Source: Gammaproteobacteria bacterium (lineage in GTDB: Bacteria; Pseudomonadota; Gammaproteobacteria; Eutrophobiales; Eutrophobiaceae). From it: 46,994 nt of DNA. The notes below the pieces were generated by a model. It saw only the letters and a program-made list of their open reading frames with translations. It ran no database searches and was not told the origin of the DNA. Positions 17,244 to 26,709 of the stretch are shown in pieces (position 1 is the first letter of the stretch; each line of letters begins with the position of its first letter). The stretch covers positions 1 through 46,994 of the forward strand of contig CANKCB010000017.1 of assembly GCA_947480335.1 (NCBI GenBank). Direction: 5' to 3'. A program made the position numbers and the translations under genes.

Positions 17244-19031
17244 TTAATAAACTCTCTTTTTCGGCGGTACCGGTTTGACTTCGTCTGTCAATGTCGTCAG
17301 GGTTACCGGACGATAACCGTAGCTGACCGCACCTGATTTGAGGTCGAGCCAGGACAGCGTGTGTTTCAACCATTTATCATCATCGCGGTCTGGATAGTCT
17401 TCACGCGCATGACCACCACGGCTTTCCTGACGGTTCTCGGCGGAGCAGATGGTCACCAGTGCACATTGCAACAGGTTTTCCAGCTCCAGCGTTTCGGCCA
17501 GATCGGTATTCCAGATCATCGAACGATCAGAGATGCCAACATCGTTGAATGACTGATAGATTTGCTGTAACTGTTCCACACCCTGATGCAAGACTTCACC
17601 GGTACGGAATACGGCCGCGTTGTTCTGCATGGTACGTTGCATATTCATGCGAATTTCTGATGTACGCAGTTTGCCTTTCGCATTACGTAATTTGTCGAGT
17701 TTGGCAATTGTCGCTTCACCCGCATCCTTTGGTAAGGGTTTATGGTCTGTATCGGGCTTGATGATTTCTGCTGCACGAATGGCCGCTGCACGACCAAATA
17801 CAACCAGATCCAGCAGGCTGTTCGAACCCAGTCGATTGGCCCCATGTACGGACACGCAGGCAGCTTCACCAATGGCCATCAACCCGGGAACCACGCTCAT
17901 ATTCTTGCCATCTTTCAGGTTGAGGACTTCACCCAGATAATTGGTCGGTATGCCACCCATGTTGTAATGCACGGTCGGGATAACCGGAATCGGTTGTTTG
18001 GTTACGTCAACACCAGCAAATATGCGTGCTGATTCGGCTATGCCCGGCAGGCGTTCATGAATGATTTCCGGCCCCAGATGTTCCAGATGCAGGAAGATAT
18101 GATCCTTGTCCGGACCCACGCCGCGGCCTTCGCGGATTTCGATAGTCATCGAACGACTTACGACATCACGTGAAGCCAGATCTTTAGCTGATGGGGCATA
18201 GCGTTCCATAAAGCGTTCGCCTTCGGAATTGGTCAGATAACCGCCTTCACCGCGTACCCCTTCGGTAATCAGGCAGCCTGAACCGTAAATACCGGTCGGA
18301 TGGAACTGTACAAATTCCATGTCCTGCAAGGGCAGGCCAGCACGTAATACCATCGCATTACCGTCACCGGTACAGGTATGTGCCGAAGTACAGGAGAAAT
18401 AGGAGCGACCATAACCACCAGTTGCCAGCACAACCATGTGTGCGCTGAAGCGATGCAAGGTGCCATCTTCCAGATTCCAGGCAATGACACCGCGGCATAC
18501 GCCTTCGGCATCCATAATCAAATCAATCGCAAAATACTCGATATAAAATTCAGCCTGATGCTTCAGGGATTGCTGGTAAAGCGTATGCAATATGGCATGG
18601 CCGGTACGATCAGCGGCTGCGCAAGTGCGTTGTGCAGTACCTTCGCCGTAATTGGTGGTCATGCCACCAAACGGGCGCTGATAAATCTTGCCTTCTTCCG
18701 TGCGCGAGAAGGGTACGCCGTAGTGTTCAAGTTCGACTACCGCCGGAATGGCTTCGCGGCACATATATTCGATGGCATCCTGATCACCGAGCCAGTCAGA
18801 GCCCTTGATGGTGTCATACATATGCCAGCGCCAGTCGTCCGGACCCATATTGCCCAATGCCGCGCTGATACCACCCTGTGCAGCCACCGTATGACTGCGG
18901 GTGGGGAATACCTTGGTAATACAGGCTGTTTTCAGTCCTTTTTGCGCCATACCAAACGTGGCACGCAAACCCGCACCACCGGCACCCACTACTACGACAT
19001 CGTATTTATGATCAATAATTTTATAAGACAT
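17244..19031 (-). CDS. sdhA: Succinate dehydrogenase flavoprotein subunit
   Basis: 595 residues. FAD-binding motif [13 protein letters not shown] near residue 15, and the covalent FAD histidine in [18 protein letters not shown] (around residues 45-62). Catalytic motifs include [21 protein letters not shown]. The C-terminal domain ends in the usual [13 protein letters not shown]. Catalyses succinate to fumarate oxidation at the cytoplasmic face of the membrane. It lies 1 bp after sdhD. Confidence 0.97.
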   Translation of the reverse strand: MSYKIIDHKYDVVVVGAGGAGLRATFGMAQKGLKTACITKVFPTRSHTVAAQGGISAALGNMGPDDWRWHMYDTIKGSDWLGDQDAIEYMCREAIPAVVELEHYGVPFSRTEEGKIYQRPFGGMTTNYGEGTAQRTCAAADRTGHAILHTLYQQSLKHQAEFYIEYFAIDLIMDAEGVCRGVIAWNLEDGTLHRFSAHMVVLATGGYGRSYFSCTSAHTCTGDGNAMVLRAGLPLQDMEFVQFHPTGIYGSGCLITEGVRGEGGYLTNSEGERFMERYAPSAKDLASRDVVSRSMTIEIREGRGVGPDKDHIFLHLEHLGPEIIHERLPGIAESARIFAGVDVTKQPIPVIPTVHYNMGGIPTNYLGEVLNLKDGKNMSVVPGLMAIGEAACVSVHGANRLGSNSLLDLVVFGRAAAIRAAEIIKPDTDHKPLPKDAGEATIAKLDKLRNAKGKLRTSEIRMNMQRTMQNNAAVFRTGEVLHQGVEQLQQIYQSFNDVGISDRSMIWNTDLAETLELENLLQCALVTICSAENRQESRGGHAREDYPDRDDDKWLKHTLSWLDLKSGAVSYGYRPVTLTTLTDEVKPVPPKKRVY

Positions 19032-19032
19032 T

Positions 19033-19413
19033 CTATAACCCCAGGAAAACTTTAAGAACGGCCATGGCCGATGTGAGGCCCGTCAGGATGATGAGAAATT
19101 TTACGAGAATAATACAGGCGATCTTTTGCCATTCAGTGTGGATGTAATCCTCAATGACTACCTGTACACCCAGTAGAGCATGGTAGTACATCGCCAGTAT
19201 GAAGATCAGCACCAGCACAGCATTCAGTGGCGAGGCCATCCAGGCAGAAACGGTTTGATAGTCCATCGCTGTCATTTTGACGATGGATACCATAATCCAC
19301 AGACTGAGAGGTACCAGTGCGATGGCAGTAAGCCGCTGGTTCCAGAAATGGTGAGTTCCAGACTTGGCGGATCCCAAACCACGTGCTTTCGCCAGAGGAG
19401 CTTGCAGATTCAT
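19033..19413 (-). CDS. sdhD: Succinate dehydrogenase membrane anchor subunit SdhD
   Basis: 126 residues with three membrane helices (about 28-48, 63-82, 99-121). The haem b histidine is expected in [17 protein letters not shown] (about residues 76-92), followed by the quinone-site Asp-Tyr. Start overlaps the sdhC stop by 4 nt. Confidence 0.93.
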   Translation of the reverse strand: MNLQAPLAKARGLGSAKSGTHHFWNQRLTAIALVPLSLWIMVSIVKMTAMDYQTVSAWMASPLNAVLVLIFILAMYYHALLGVQVVIEDYIHTEWQKIACIILVKFLIILTGLTSAMAVLKVFLGL

Positions 19414-19793
19414 ATCATACCTCCTGCAAACCAGGTAACACCGGTCAGTAACAGTGTCGCAATCACCACGGCATAGCCGCTTTTATGAAAAGTGGGAATC
19501 TGGAATCCGAGGCCAACATCCCAGAACAAATGGCGTATACCGTTACATAAATGCAGATAGAGCGAAAAGGTAAAGGCGATCAGTATCGCCTTACCGTACC
19601 AGCTATGCATATAGACAGCGAGGTTATCGTAGGCTTGTTGACCGGAGGCCAGTGATAATAACCAGCAGGTCAGTAGCAATAATCCAATACTCATAAAGAC
19701 ACCTGTGGCCCGGTGCAGGATAGATAATACCATCGTGATTTGCCACCGATAGATCGTCAAATGGGGTGACAGTGGACTACGTACTGATGCCAT
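19410..19793 (-). CDS. sdhC: Succinate dehydrogenase cytochrome b556 subunit SdhC
   Basis: 127 residues with three membrane helices. The family start RPLSPHLTIYRWQ is present in the form SPLSPHLTIYRW. The signature SILHRATG supplies the quinone-site Ser and Arg, and HLCNGIRHLFWD carries the haem ligand. A GGAG ribosome site lies 8 nt before ATG 19793. It sits 53 bp after the SdhAF4-like gene and is probably co-transcribed with it. Confidence 0.94.
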   Translation of the reverse strand: MASVRSPLSPHLTIYRWQITMVLSILHRATGVFMSIGLLLLTCWLLSLASGQQAYDNLAVYMHSWYGKAILIAFTFSLYLHLCNGIRHLFWDVGLGFQIPTFHKSGYAVVIATLLLTGVTWFAGGMI

Positions 19794-19846
19794 GCTTGAA
19801 ACTCCTCTCTATTCTCGTCAGGACTTGCTGAGACTTGTCAGTAATA

Positions 19847-20047
<201 letters not shown>

Positions 20048-20052
20048 TCAGG

Positions 20053-20081
20053 ATAATATGTTACTAGTTCCGTACCCTGAA
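20053..20081 (-). promoter_or_regulatory. Candidate promoter of the sdh operon
   Basis: On the minus strand TTCAGG (20081-20076), a 17-bp spacer and TATTAT (20058-20053, five of six -10 bases), about 45 bp upstream of the SdhAF4-like start. The -35 element is weak, so activation by a regulator is likely. Confidence 0.4.
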
Positions 20082-20129
20082 ACGGAAATTTTACTGTTAA
20101 TCAACAGTGTGTAATGGAGAATCTCATGG

Positions 20130-20568
20130 ATGAGCCAGACAGCGGTTTTAATGCACTATCCGGATAAACTATACCGCACCGTATTGGCTAAAATGGTATC
20201 TGTTTTTTTCAGCTACCGGAGCGGGACTATGTGTCTATTTTGCAAATATAGATTGGCATTTCAGGGGCTGTATCTTGCTAATAGCATTATTCTGCTTGTA
20301 TCGTCGGGATTTGCCCCTGCTCAGACAACCGGATTTTGAGCTTGTGCTCGATCAGCGCGACAGATGGAAACTCATTGTAACTGGAAAAGCCGCTGAGACT
20401 GTCAGTCTGCTTCAGGCCTGTATTCCTGTGGCTGGTCTGGTTACGCTGGTATTAAAAAGCAGAATGGGTAAACGTTATACCCTGTTGTTGACCGAATCGA
20501 ATATGGATACCACTACATTACGGCGACTCAGGGTCAGGCTCTATAATCCCAAAAATAGGTCGGACTAG
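20130..20568 (+). pseudogene. YgfX-like membrane protein, frameshifted near its start
   Basis: The frame ending at 20568 encodes two adjacent membrane segments (WYLFFSATGAGLCVYF; GCILLIALFCLY) followed by a soluble part with FELVLDQRDRWKLIV and TTTLRRLRVRLYNPK. This is the layout of YgfX, the inner-membrane partner of SdhE/YgfY. That frame has no ATG, GTG or TTG start upstream of the first membrane segment: stops lie at 20131 and 20149. The likely starts (ATG 20126 or 20130, with GGAG at 20116) are in other frames. A single-base indel in the GTTTTAAT tract near 20145-20152 would join ATG 20130 to the body, giving about 145 residues. It is either a sequencing error, a recent mutation, or a frameshifted gene. 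Confidence 0.6.
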
Positions 20569-20582
20569 TCTCGATTTGTGTC

Positions 20583-21407
20583 TTAACGGTAATATCGGGT
20601 TCGGGTAGCAATCCATAGCTTGCGTATGGGGGTCAGTGCCAGTTTATGTTTGAGCAGCAGATAACCATCCAGGCGTATCTCCTCACAGGTGGCTTTGGTT
20701 AGCCTGTTCAGAATCAGGGTTGAGTAGGGTGTGTGGTACTGCCTCAATTGCTGATAACACATGTCCAGTTGTTGTTCCAGTCGATCGAGCAATTGGCAAA
20801 AAACCTGGGTAACCACCTGGTCAGATTGACCATTCAACAGGTCCTCGTGGTGTAGGTGATAAGTCTGTAGTAATTTATCAGGCAATATTCTATAGCCACG
20901 ATGCAGTAGCGCGTGCAGATTCTGTAGCAATTCAACCAGAAATATAGTTCCACCATTGGTTTGTACCACAGCGGCAGCCTCAGGCTGGGGTGACAACTGA
21001 GAAGCGATTAGCCAGATTTGTCCTAGCCCTTGTGTCAGTGTGTTAATCCATTCTTCCAGCCCTGACACTATTTGTCCGTTGATCAGTGATTCGATGGTGT
21101 GCAGGTATTTCAGCAATGAGGTATGGTTGTTTGGCAGTGATTCAAGTATTGGTTCAAGTAGTGTTGTCGTCGGATGTCGGGGTGTACCATTTCCGAGCCG
21201 CGCAAGTTCTTCCGACCACCAGTGCAATTTCATCCGGTTAACTCCGGGATCAGTTGAGGCTGTTAGACACGTCGAAATCTCGTAATGTAACGCAAGTAAC
21301 GGTAATAGCTGATCCTTTAGAACACTGGTTTCATACAGTAAGGCATAGTAGGTGTTTGAACCGGCAGGTGCGGCCTTGTCATGACAATATTCGGCAGCAG
21401 TTGACAT
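20583..21407 (-). CDS. Squalene/phytoene synthase-fold protein, NDUFAF6-like (probably non-catalytic)
   Basis: 274 residues with the all-helical COG1562 fold. The places where true phytoene or squalene synthases have DxxxD metal-binding motifs read STDPGVNRMKLHWWSEEL and AVVQTNGGTIFLVEL, so both aspartate pairs are missing. The opening YYALLYETSVLKDQLLPLLALHYEI and the LHWWSEEL motif match the NDUFAF6-type branch, a complex I assembly factor in mitochondria. A catalytic hopanoid role (HpnC/HpnD) is thus unlikely. I chose the ATG at 21407, which overlaps the gph stop by 1 nt (TGATG); an upstream ATG at 21473 would sit inside gph. Operon ubiG-gph-this gene. Confidence 0.72.
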   Translation of the reverse strand: MSTAAEYCHDKAAPAGSNTYYALLYETSVLKDQLLPLLALHYEISTCLTASTDPGVNRMKLHWWSEELARLGNGTPRHPTTTLLEPILESLPNNHTSLLKYLHTIESLINGQIVSGLEEWINTLTQGLGQIWLIASQLSPQPEAAAVVQTNGGTIFLVELLQNLHALLHRGYRILPDKLLQTYHLHHEDLLNGQSDQVVTQVFCQLLDRLEQQLDMCYQQLRQYHTPYSTLILNRLTKATCEEIRLDGYLLLKHKLALTPIRKLWIATRTRYYR

Positions 21408-22066
21408 CAGAATTTTGATCTTAACCAGTCCAGAATATCCAACGGTGTAGAAAATAATACATCTGCTCCCCATTGTTCGGGACGGGCATGTGCCTCCAGA
21501 TAACCGTAACGGGCTACACCGGTTTTCATACCGGCATTCACGCCTGCCTGGATATCGGTAATTGCATCACCAATGTAGATAGTATCCTCGGGCTGGCAAT
21601 TCATCAGTTTACAGGCATGGAATAAGGGTTCCGGACTGGGTTTGCGTTGGGGCAGGGTATCACCGCTGACGATACACTGGCAGCGTCTGGACAAATCCAT
21701 TGCCTCCAGTAATGGGCGAGTCAACCAGTCTGGCTTATTGGTAACGATACCCCAGCGTATATTCTGATTGTCCAGATTATCGAGTACAGATTCCATTCCG
21801 GGAAACAGTCTGGTTTTGCAATAAATATTCTGACTGTACAGTTGCAGGAACCGGTTGCGTAGCTGTTCTTGTGAGCTTTCCATTTCGGCAGGGGAAAAAG
21901 CCAGGTTCAGCATGGCAATCGCGCCTATGGAGACAGCTGGTCTGATGAATTCAAAATCGAGTGCAGGTTTATGATTTTCCTGTCGGAGTAAATTAAGGGC
22001 CATGGCCAAATCGGGTGCTGTATCGGCCAGAGTGCCGTCCAGATCAAACAGGATGCGCATCTTCAT
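21407..22066 (-). CDS. gph: Phosphoglycolate phosphatase
   Basis: 219-residue HAD hydrolase. Nucleophile motif ILFDLDGTLADTAPD with Asp8 and Asp10; motif II in WGIVTNKP; Lys in QRKPSPEPLF; last motif YIGDAITDIQAG. Removes phosphate from 2-phosphoglycolate produced by DNA repair or RuBisCO oxygenation. It lies 14 bp after ubiG, the ubiG-gph pairing common in gammaproteobacteria. Confidence 0.92.
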   Translation of the reverse strand: MKMRILFDLDGTLADTAPDLAMALNLLRQENHKPALDFEFIRPAVSIGAIAMLNLAFSPAEMESSQEQLRNRFLQLYSQNIYCKTRLFPGMESVLDNLDNQNIRWGIVTNKPDWLTRPLLEAMDLSRRCQCIVSGDTLPQRKPSPEPLFHACKLMNCQPEDTIYIGDAITDIQAGVNAGMKTGVARYGYLEAHARPEQWGADVLFSTPLDILDWLRSKF

Positions 22067-22080
22067 GAATCAGTCATCTG

Positions 22081-22791
22081 TCAGACAGGCATTTGTGCAT
22101 GAACAATATAATTGATCGCAGGACTCGTGCACAGATGTGCCATATGTAAAAAAGGCAAATATCGAATACCACTGATATCCATTACTTCCATACCGGAGTT
22201 TCTTAACCAGTGGCCAAGTTCTGCCGGGCGGATATATTGTGAATAATCATGTGTGCCAACTGGAAGCATGTTCAGCAGATGCTCTGCGCCTACGATCGTT
22301 GCCAAATAGGCTTTAAAATTACGATTGATCGTCGACAAGAACAGATGGCCTCCCGGTTTAAGCAGACGGGAGGCAGAATCTATTATTGATTCAGGATTCG
22401 GTACATGTTCCAGCATTTCCATACAGCTAATTACATCAAATTGTTGCTGGTTCTCCGATGCAAACTGCTCAACTGTGCATGCTACATAATTCACGGAGAG
22501 ACCCGATGCCGCCAGGTGATTTTTTGCAATCCTGATACTGGTTTCGCTGGCATCAATCGCCGTTACCAATGCCTGTCTGGATGCCAAGGCCTCACTTAAA
22601 ATGCCTCCACCACAGCCGACATCCAGCACCTGTTTGTTTCTCAGAGTAAGAATATCTTCAATGTATTTTAGTCGTACAGGATTGATTACATGCAGTGTTC
22701 TGAAATTACCAAGCGGATCCCACCATTCTGAGGCGATGGCATCAAATTTTCCAAGTTCAGATAGGCTGACGTTCAGGTTGTCTATGGACAT
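22081..22791 (-). CDS. ubiG: Ubiquinone biosynthesis O-methyltransferase UbiG
   Basis: 236-residue class I SAM methyltransferase acting twice in ubiquinone synthesis. The family opening KFDAIASEWWDPLGNFRTLHVINPVRLKYI is present. SAM motif I is VLDVGCGGGILSEALA (about 54-69), with the post-motif region VISCMEMLEHVPNPESII. Divergent from the sapC-like gene across 47 bp. Confidence 0.96.
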   Translation of the reverse strand: MSIDNLNVSLSELGKFDAIASEWWDPLGNFRTLHVINPVRLKYIEDILTLRNKQVLDVGCGGGILSEALASRQALVTAIDASETSIRIAKNHLAASGLSVNYVACTVEQFASENQQQFDVISCMEMLEHVPNPESIIDSASRLLKPGGHLFLSTINRNFKAYLATIVGAEHLLNMLPVGTHDYSQYIRPAELGHWLRNSGMEVMDISGIRYLPFLHMAHLCTSPAINYIVHAQMPV

Positions 22792-22838
22792 GATTTCAGC
22801 GTTATTTTTACAGATGTGTCAACATTTGGAAAGTTATA

Positions 22839-23560
22839 ATGACTGCACAGCCATTATTTTACAAGAATGTTGTTCCCTTAAATAAGGAACGTCATAAAAA
22901 CCTTTATCTTGAGCCTGTAGAAGGTTACAAGTTTGCTGCAGAAACCAATAGTTTGTATATCGCTGCAGTTGAATTTATCAAGGCAGCAGCTGAATATGCG
23001 ATTGTTTTTGGAAAAGATACTGATAATTCAGTTTATCCGTTTGTTTTATTGGGTCTGAAAGCCAACCAAAATCTGTATGTAAAAAAAAAGGCAACTGGGA
23101 GGCAGAATATATACCCGCCTATGCCCGTCGCTATCCGTTTATACTTGCTACACCTAACGCTGCAAGCGGCTCGTTCATTGTTTGTATTGATGAAAGCTTT
23201 ACCGGGTTTAATACAGCCAAGGAAGGGCAGCTGTTGTTTGACAAAAAAGGGAAGGAAACAGCTATATTAAAACAGGCAGTAGAATTTCTTGAGGATTACC
23301 AAAAGAATGTACAAATTACCTCGTTGTTTTGCAAAGACATAGTAAAGCTGGACTTGCTGGAACCGATGCAGGCCAATGTACAGATGAAGTCCGGTGATAA
23401 ATTTGCGATGGGTGGATTTCAGTGCGTCAGCAGAAAAAAACTGAAAGAATTAAAGCCGGAAGCATTGGCGAGCCTCGCTAAGTCAGACGAGCTGGAGTTG
23501 ATATATACACATCTATCTTCTTTAAATAACGTAAATAAACTGATTAAAAAGCTCGACTAG
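22839..23560 (+). pseudogene. SapC-family protein, frameshifted at an A9 tract
   Basis: Two overlapping frames give one SapC-like protein (Pfam SapC) of about 240 residues. Frame 1 runs from ATG 22839 through KNVVPLNKERHKNLYLEP and FVLLGLKANQNLYVKKK. The homology continues in another frame from GGC at 23090 (GNWEAEYIPAYARRYPFILA, then IVCIDESFTGF, LLFDKKGKE) to the stop at 23560. The switch falls exactly at nine A residues (23081-23089); a tenth A would restore one open frame. Either a homopolymer error, a phase-variable tract, or transcriptional slippage. SapC was named from Campylobacter S-layer work; its role here is unknown. The 3' end overlaps the convergent ABC exporter by 4 nt. Confidence 0.8.
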
Positions 23561-25380
23561 GTTACTGCATCCAGCTGATCGGCTATAAGCTGGTTGGTTG
23601 GATTACTTTGATGCTGCTGTATTTCCCACATTCGGGCATAAACGCCACCTTTTCTGATTAACTCATTATGGGTACCCTGTTCAACCAGTCGGCCATGCCG
23701 GATTACCAGGATGCCATCTGCATCGATTATGGTCGAGAGTCGATGAGCTATGACCAGTGTTGTCTTGTTAGTGGAAATTTCTCGTAGTGCACGCAAGATA
23801 GCCTGTTCAGAAGCCGAATCGAGCGAGGAGGTGGCCTCATCAAAAACCATAATTGCGGGATTCTTCAATAACATTCTGGCAATAGCAATCCTTTGCTTTT
23901 CTCCGCCGGATACTTTTAAACCCCTTTCACCAACAATTGTGTCATAACCCTGCGGCAGCTGTTTTATAAAATCATCCAGATGAGCCAGTCTGGCAGCCAT
24001 TTTTACTTCCGTCTCATTTGCTTGAGGTGAACCATAGGCTATGTTGTAATAAATGCTGTTATTAAAAAGAACAGTATCTTGCGGCACAGTTCCGATGACC
24101 CTACGCAAACTGTCTTGCCTGACGTGGCTAATATTCTGACCATCGATCATGATAGAACCACTATTGGTATCATAAAAACGAAAAAGCAAACGTGCGATAG
24201 TGGATTTTCCGGAACCACTAGGGCCGACCAGCGCGTATTTTTCCCCCTCTGGGACTATAAATGAGATGTCTTTAAGAATTTGCCTGTCACTTTTATAGGA
24301 AAAGTTTACGTTTTTAAATTCGATTATGCCCTTGTCAATGTGTAGATTCGGGGCATGTTCAATGTCATTGATGGCAGGTGAAGTTTGTAAAAGTATGAAC
24401 ATATGTTCAATGTCTGCTAATGCACGCTTGATTTCGCGATAAACAAATCCCAGAAAATTAAGCGGGATGAATAACTGCAACATATAGGCATTCACCATCA
24501 CCAGATCCCCCAGTGTCATGCTGCCTGATACTACATGTTGTGAAGCCAGCAACATGATAATGGTGATGGTAATTGCTATGATGAATGCCTGCCCTGTATT
24601 TAATGCGACCAGAGATAACCGGTGTCGCATGCGTGCTGATTCCAGTTTCGCAAGGTTATTGTCAAATTGGGTCGCTTCATATTGTTCATTATTGAAATAT
24701 TTGACTGTTTCAAAATTAAGCAAGCTGTCAAGCGCATAGGTACTGGAGAGGCTGTCCAGTTCATTGACAGTACGCACATATTGATTACGCCAGTCGGTAA
24801 CGAGTATTGAAAAGATACTGTAGATAGCAACTGAAACCAGAATGATCAGCGCAAAAGAGATGCCGTAGTTAACTAGCAAAATGATTGCCACCATCGTAAT
24901 TTCAAGCAGTGTTGGTAAGATATTAAACAGCATGAATCGCATCAGGAAATTGATGCCGGTAGTACCGCGTTCAATATCACGTGACAAGCCGCCGGTTCTT
25001 CTGGACAGATGGAATTCAAGATCGAGTTTATGAAGATGTTTGAACACATTCAGCGCAACTTTACGCATGGCGCTTTCGGTAACACGCCCGAATATAGTGT
25101 CGCGCATTTCACCCAACATAATCGAGCTGAATCGTAGAAACCCATAAAACAATAGAAATAATAGGGGTAAGGAAATTACTCTGGTTTGGGTTGTATCCAG
25201 CACATCAACGATGTATTTCATAGCCAGGGGGAGGGCGACGCTCGCTAACTTGGACAGTATCAGGCAAATCATTGCGATTATTACCCGGCCCCTGAACTCC
25301 AGAAAATAGGGTAAAAGACTATGCAGGACTGACCAGTCACCAGACCAGGTATTATTTGAAGTGCTTCTAGAACCACGCAT
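23557..25380 (-). CDS. Atm1/HMT1-type ABC exporter
   Basis: 607-residue half transporter: a six-helix membrane domain (about 30-330) and a C-terminal ATPase (about 360-590). Family-specific text EMRDTIFGRVTESAMRKVAL and the FHLSRRTGGLSRDIERGTTG segment identify the Atm1/ABCB7/HMT1 branch, which exports glutathione-linked compounds and metal adducts. Walker A GPSGSGKST, signature VSGGEKQRIAIARM and Walker B AIMVFDEATSSLD are intact, with H-loop VIAHRLST. It works as a homodimer in the inner membrane. Single gene, 115 bp downstream of the MacB-like permease on the same strand. Confidence 0.93.
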   Translation of the reverse strand: MRGSRSTSNNTWSGDWSVLHSLLPYFLEFRGRVIIAMICLILSKLASVALPLAMKYIVDVLDTTQTRVISLPLLFLLFYGFLRFSSIMLGEMRDTIFGRVTESAMRKVALNVFKHLHKLDLEFHLSRRTGGLSRDIERGTTGINFLMRFMLFNILPTLLEITMVAIILLVNYGISFALIILVSVAIYSIFSILVTDWRNQYVRTVNELDSLSSTYALDSLLNFETVKYFNNEQYEATQFDNNLAKLESARMRHRLSLVALNTGQAFIIAITITIIMLLASQHVVSGSMTLGDLVMVNAYMLQLFIPLNFLGFVYREIKRALADIEHMFILLQTSPAINDIEHAPNLHIDKGIIEFKNVNFSYKSDRQILKDISFIVPEGEKYALVGPSGSGKSTIARLLFRFYDTNSGSIMIDGQNISHVRQDSLRRVIGTVPQDTVLFNNSIYYNIAYGSPQANETEVKMAARLAHLDDFIKQLPQGYDTIVGERGLKVSGGEKQRIAIARMLLKNPAIMVFDEATSSLDSASEQAILRALREISTNKTTLVIAHRLSTIIDADGILVIRHGRLVEQGTHNELIRKGGVYARMWEIQQHQSNPTNQLIADQLDAVT

Positions 25381-25495
25381 GGTAATTACTTAGTTGTATT
25401 CAGATGGGTCTATTATACCGAATCCAGCAAATCACATCGGATTATATATAGGAGCGGGCGTAACTCTGAAAAAAATAAATCAGCAAACAGGGGTT

Positions 25496-26704
25496 TTATT
25501 CGTGTCGCAACGCCTCGACGGGATCCAGATAAGCTGCTCTACGAGCAGGCCATATTCCAAAGAGTAGTCCAACTCCGGCGCTGAATAAAAAGGCTATCAG
25601 TATTGAGGAAGCAGAGACATAGGTTTGCCAGCCTGCCAGTTGATTCAGTAACATGGACGCGCCAACTCCAAGCGCTATCCCCAGCAATCCGCCAACCAGA
25701 CACAAGGTCATCGACTCAACCAGAAATTGCATCAAAATATTCGATCGAGTGGCACCCAGTGCTATTCTTATTCCAATCTCCCGCGTACGTTCAGTAACCG
25801 AAACGAGCATGATATTCATAATTCCTATACCACCGACCAGAAGACTGACACCGGCGATACCTGCCAACAACATGGTAAATATTCTGGTGGCTTCCTGCGC
25901 CGTATTAAGAAACATTTTTGTGTCAATTATTGAAAAATCATTGTCTTTTCCGGGCAGAATTTTGTGTTCACGTCGTAAAATACGTTCTATTTCCACCATT
26001 GCCTGTTCCAGCTTGACCGAATCAAGAACCTTGACGCTGACGGACTCTACTAAATCGGTGCCATAAACACGGTATTGCGCGGTAAGTAGCGGGATACGAA
26101 TATCATCGTCAGGATTGTTGTAACCCACTGAACCTTTCTTCTTCAGAATACCGATTACTACAAATGGTAAGTTACGAATAGCAATTGTTTTATCCAGCAA
26201 ATCGACTGGCTTGACTCCTAGTTCCTCCGGTACTTCGCCGCCCAGAACGGCAACACGTCGTTTAGCTGCGTTATCCGCCTGATCAAATAATCTGCCATAT
26301 TCAATATCAAAATCTTTTACTTCAGCAAAGTTGGGTGTTGTACCAATTACTGAGGTATTCTGGTTGCTGTTACCAAACTTGATTTGTTCTCGTCCAGAAA
26401 TTTCCGGTACAACAGCACTGATATAATCGGAATCCTGCATTAACATCACCGTATCGCTAACTGTCAACGTCATCTGGTTTCTGGATACTCCACCACGAAA
26501 GGACCGGCTGGATGAGACATTCAGAATGTTGGACCCCAGTGCCTGTATCTGATCATTGATTGCTTTCTGTGCGCCTGAGCCCATAGCGACCATTGTAATC
26601 ACTGCGCTGACACCGATAATGATACCGAGCATAGTCAATCCGGCACGAAACAAGTTGGCTAGAATAGACTGAAATGCAACCCTGATAATTTCAAATAATG
26701 GCAT
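25496..26704 (-). CDS. MacB-like ABC transporter permease (FtsX family)
   Basis: 402 residues in the MacB layout: first membrane helix near residues 16-40 (GLTMLGIIIGVSAVITMVAMGSG), a large periplasmic domain (about 45-275), and three C-terminal helices (FtsX domain, with GGIGIMNIMLVSVTERTREIGIR). Unlike E. coli MacB, the ATPase is a separate protein (28089-28811). It lies 5 bp after the adaptor gene. Such systems do not transport through the membrane. They drive export of periplasmic substrates through a TolC-type channel; no tolC gene is nearby. Confidence 0.92.
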   Translation of the reverse strand: MPLFEIIRVAFQSILANLFRAGLTMLGIIIGVSAVITMVAMGSGAQKAINDQIQALGSNILNVSSSRSFRGGVSRNQMTLTVSDTVMLMQDSDYISAVVPEISGREQIKFGNSNQNTSVIGTTPNFAEVKDFDIEYGRLFDQADNAAKRRVAVLGGEVPEELGVKPVDLLDKTIAIRNLPFVVIGILKKKGSVGYNNPDDDIRIPLLTAQYRVYGTDLVESVSVKVLDSVKLEQAMVEIERILRREHKILPGKDNDFSIIDTKMFLNTAQEATRIFTMLLAGIAGVSLLVGGIGIMNIMLVSVTERTREIGIRIALGATRSNILMQFLVESMTLCLVGGLLGIALGVGASMLLNQLAGWQTYVSASSILIAFLFSAGVGLLFGIWPARRAAYLDPVEALRHE

Positions 26705-26709
26705 AGTAA

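Noticed and set aside
20583-21407. Hopanoid/carotenoid synthase (HpnC, HpnD or CrtB)
   Set aside because: Both aspartate-rich metal-binding motifs are missing, and no other isoprenoid gene is nearby.
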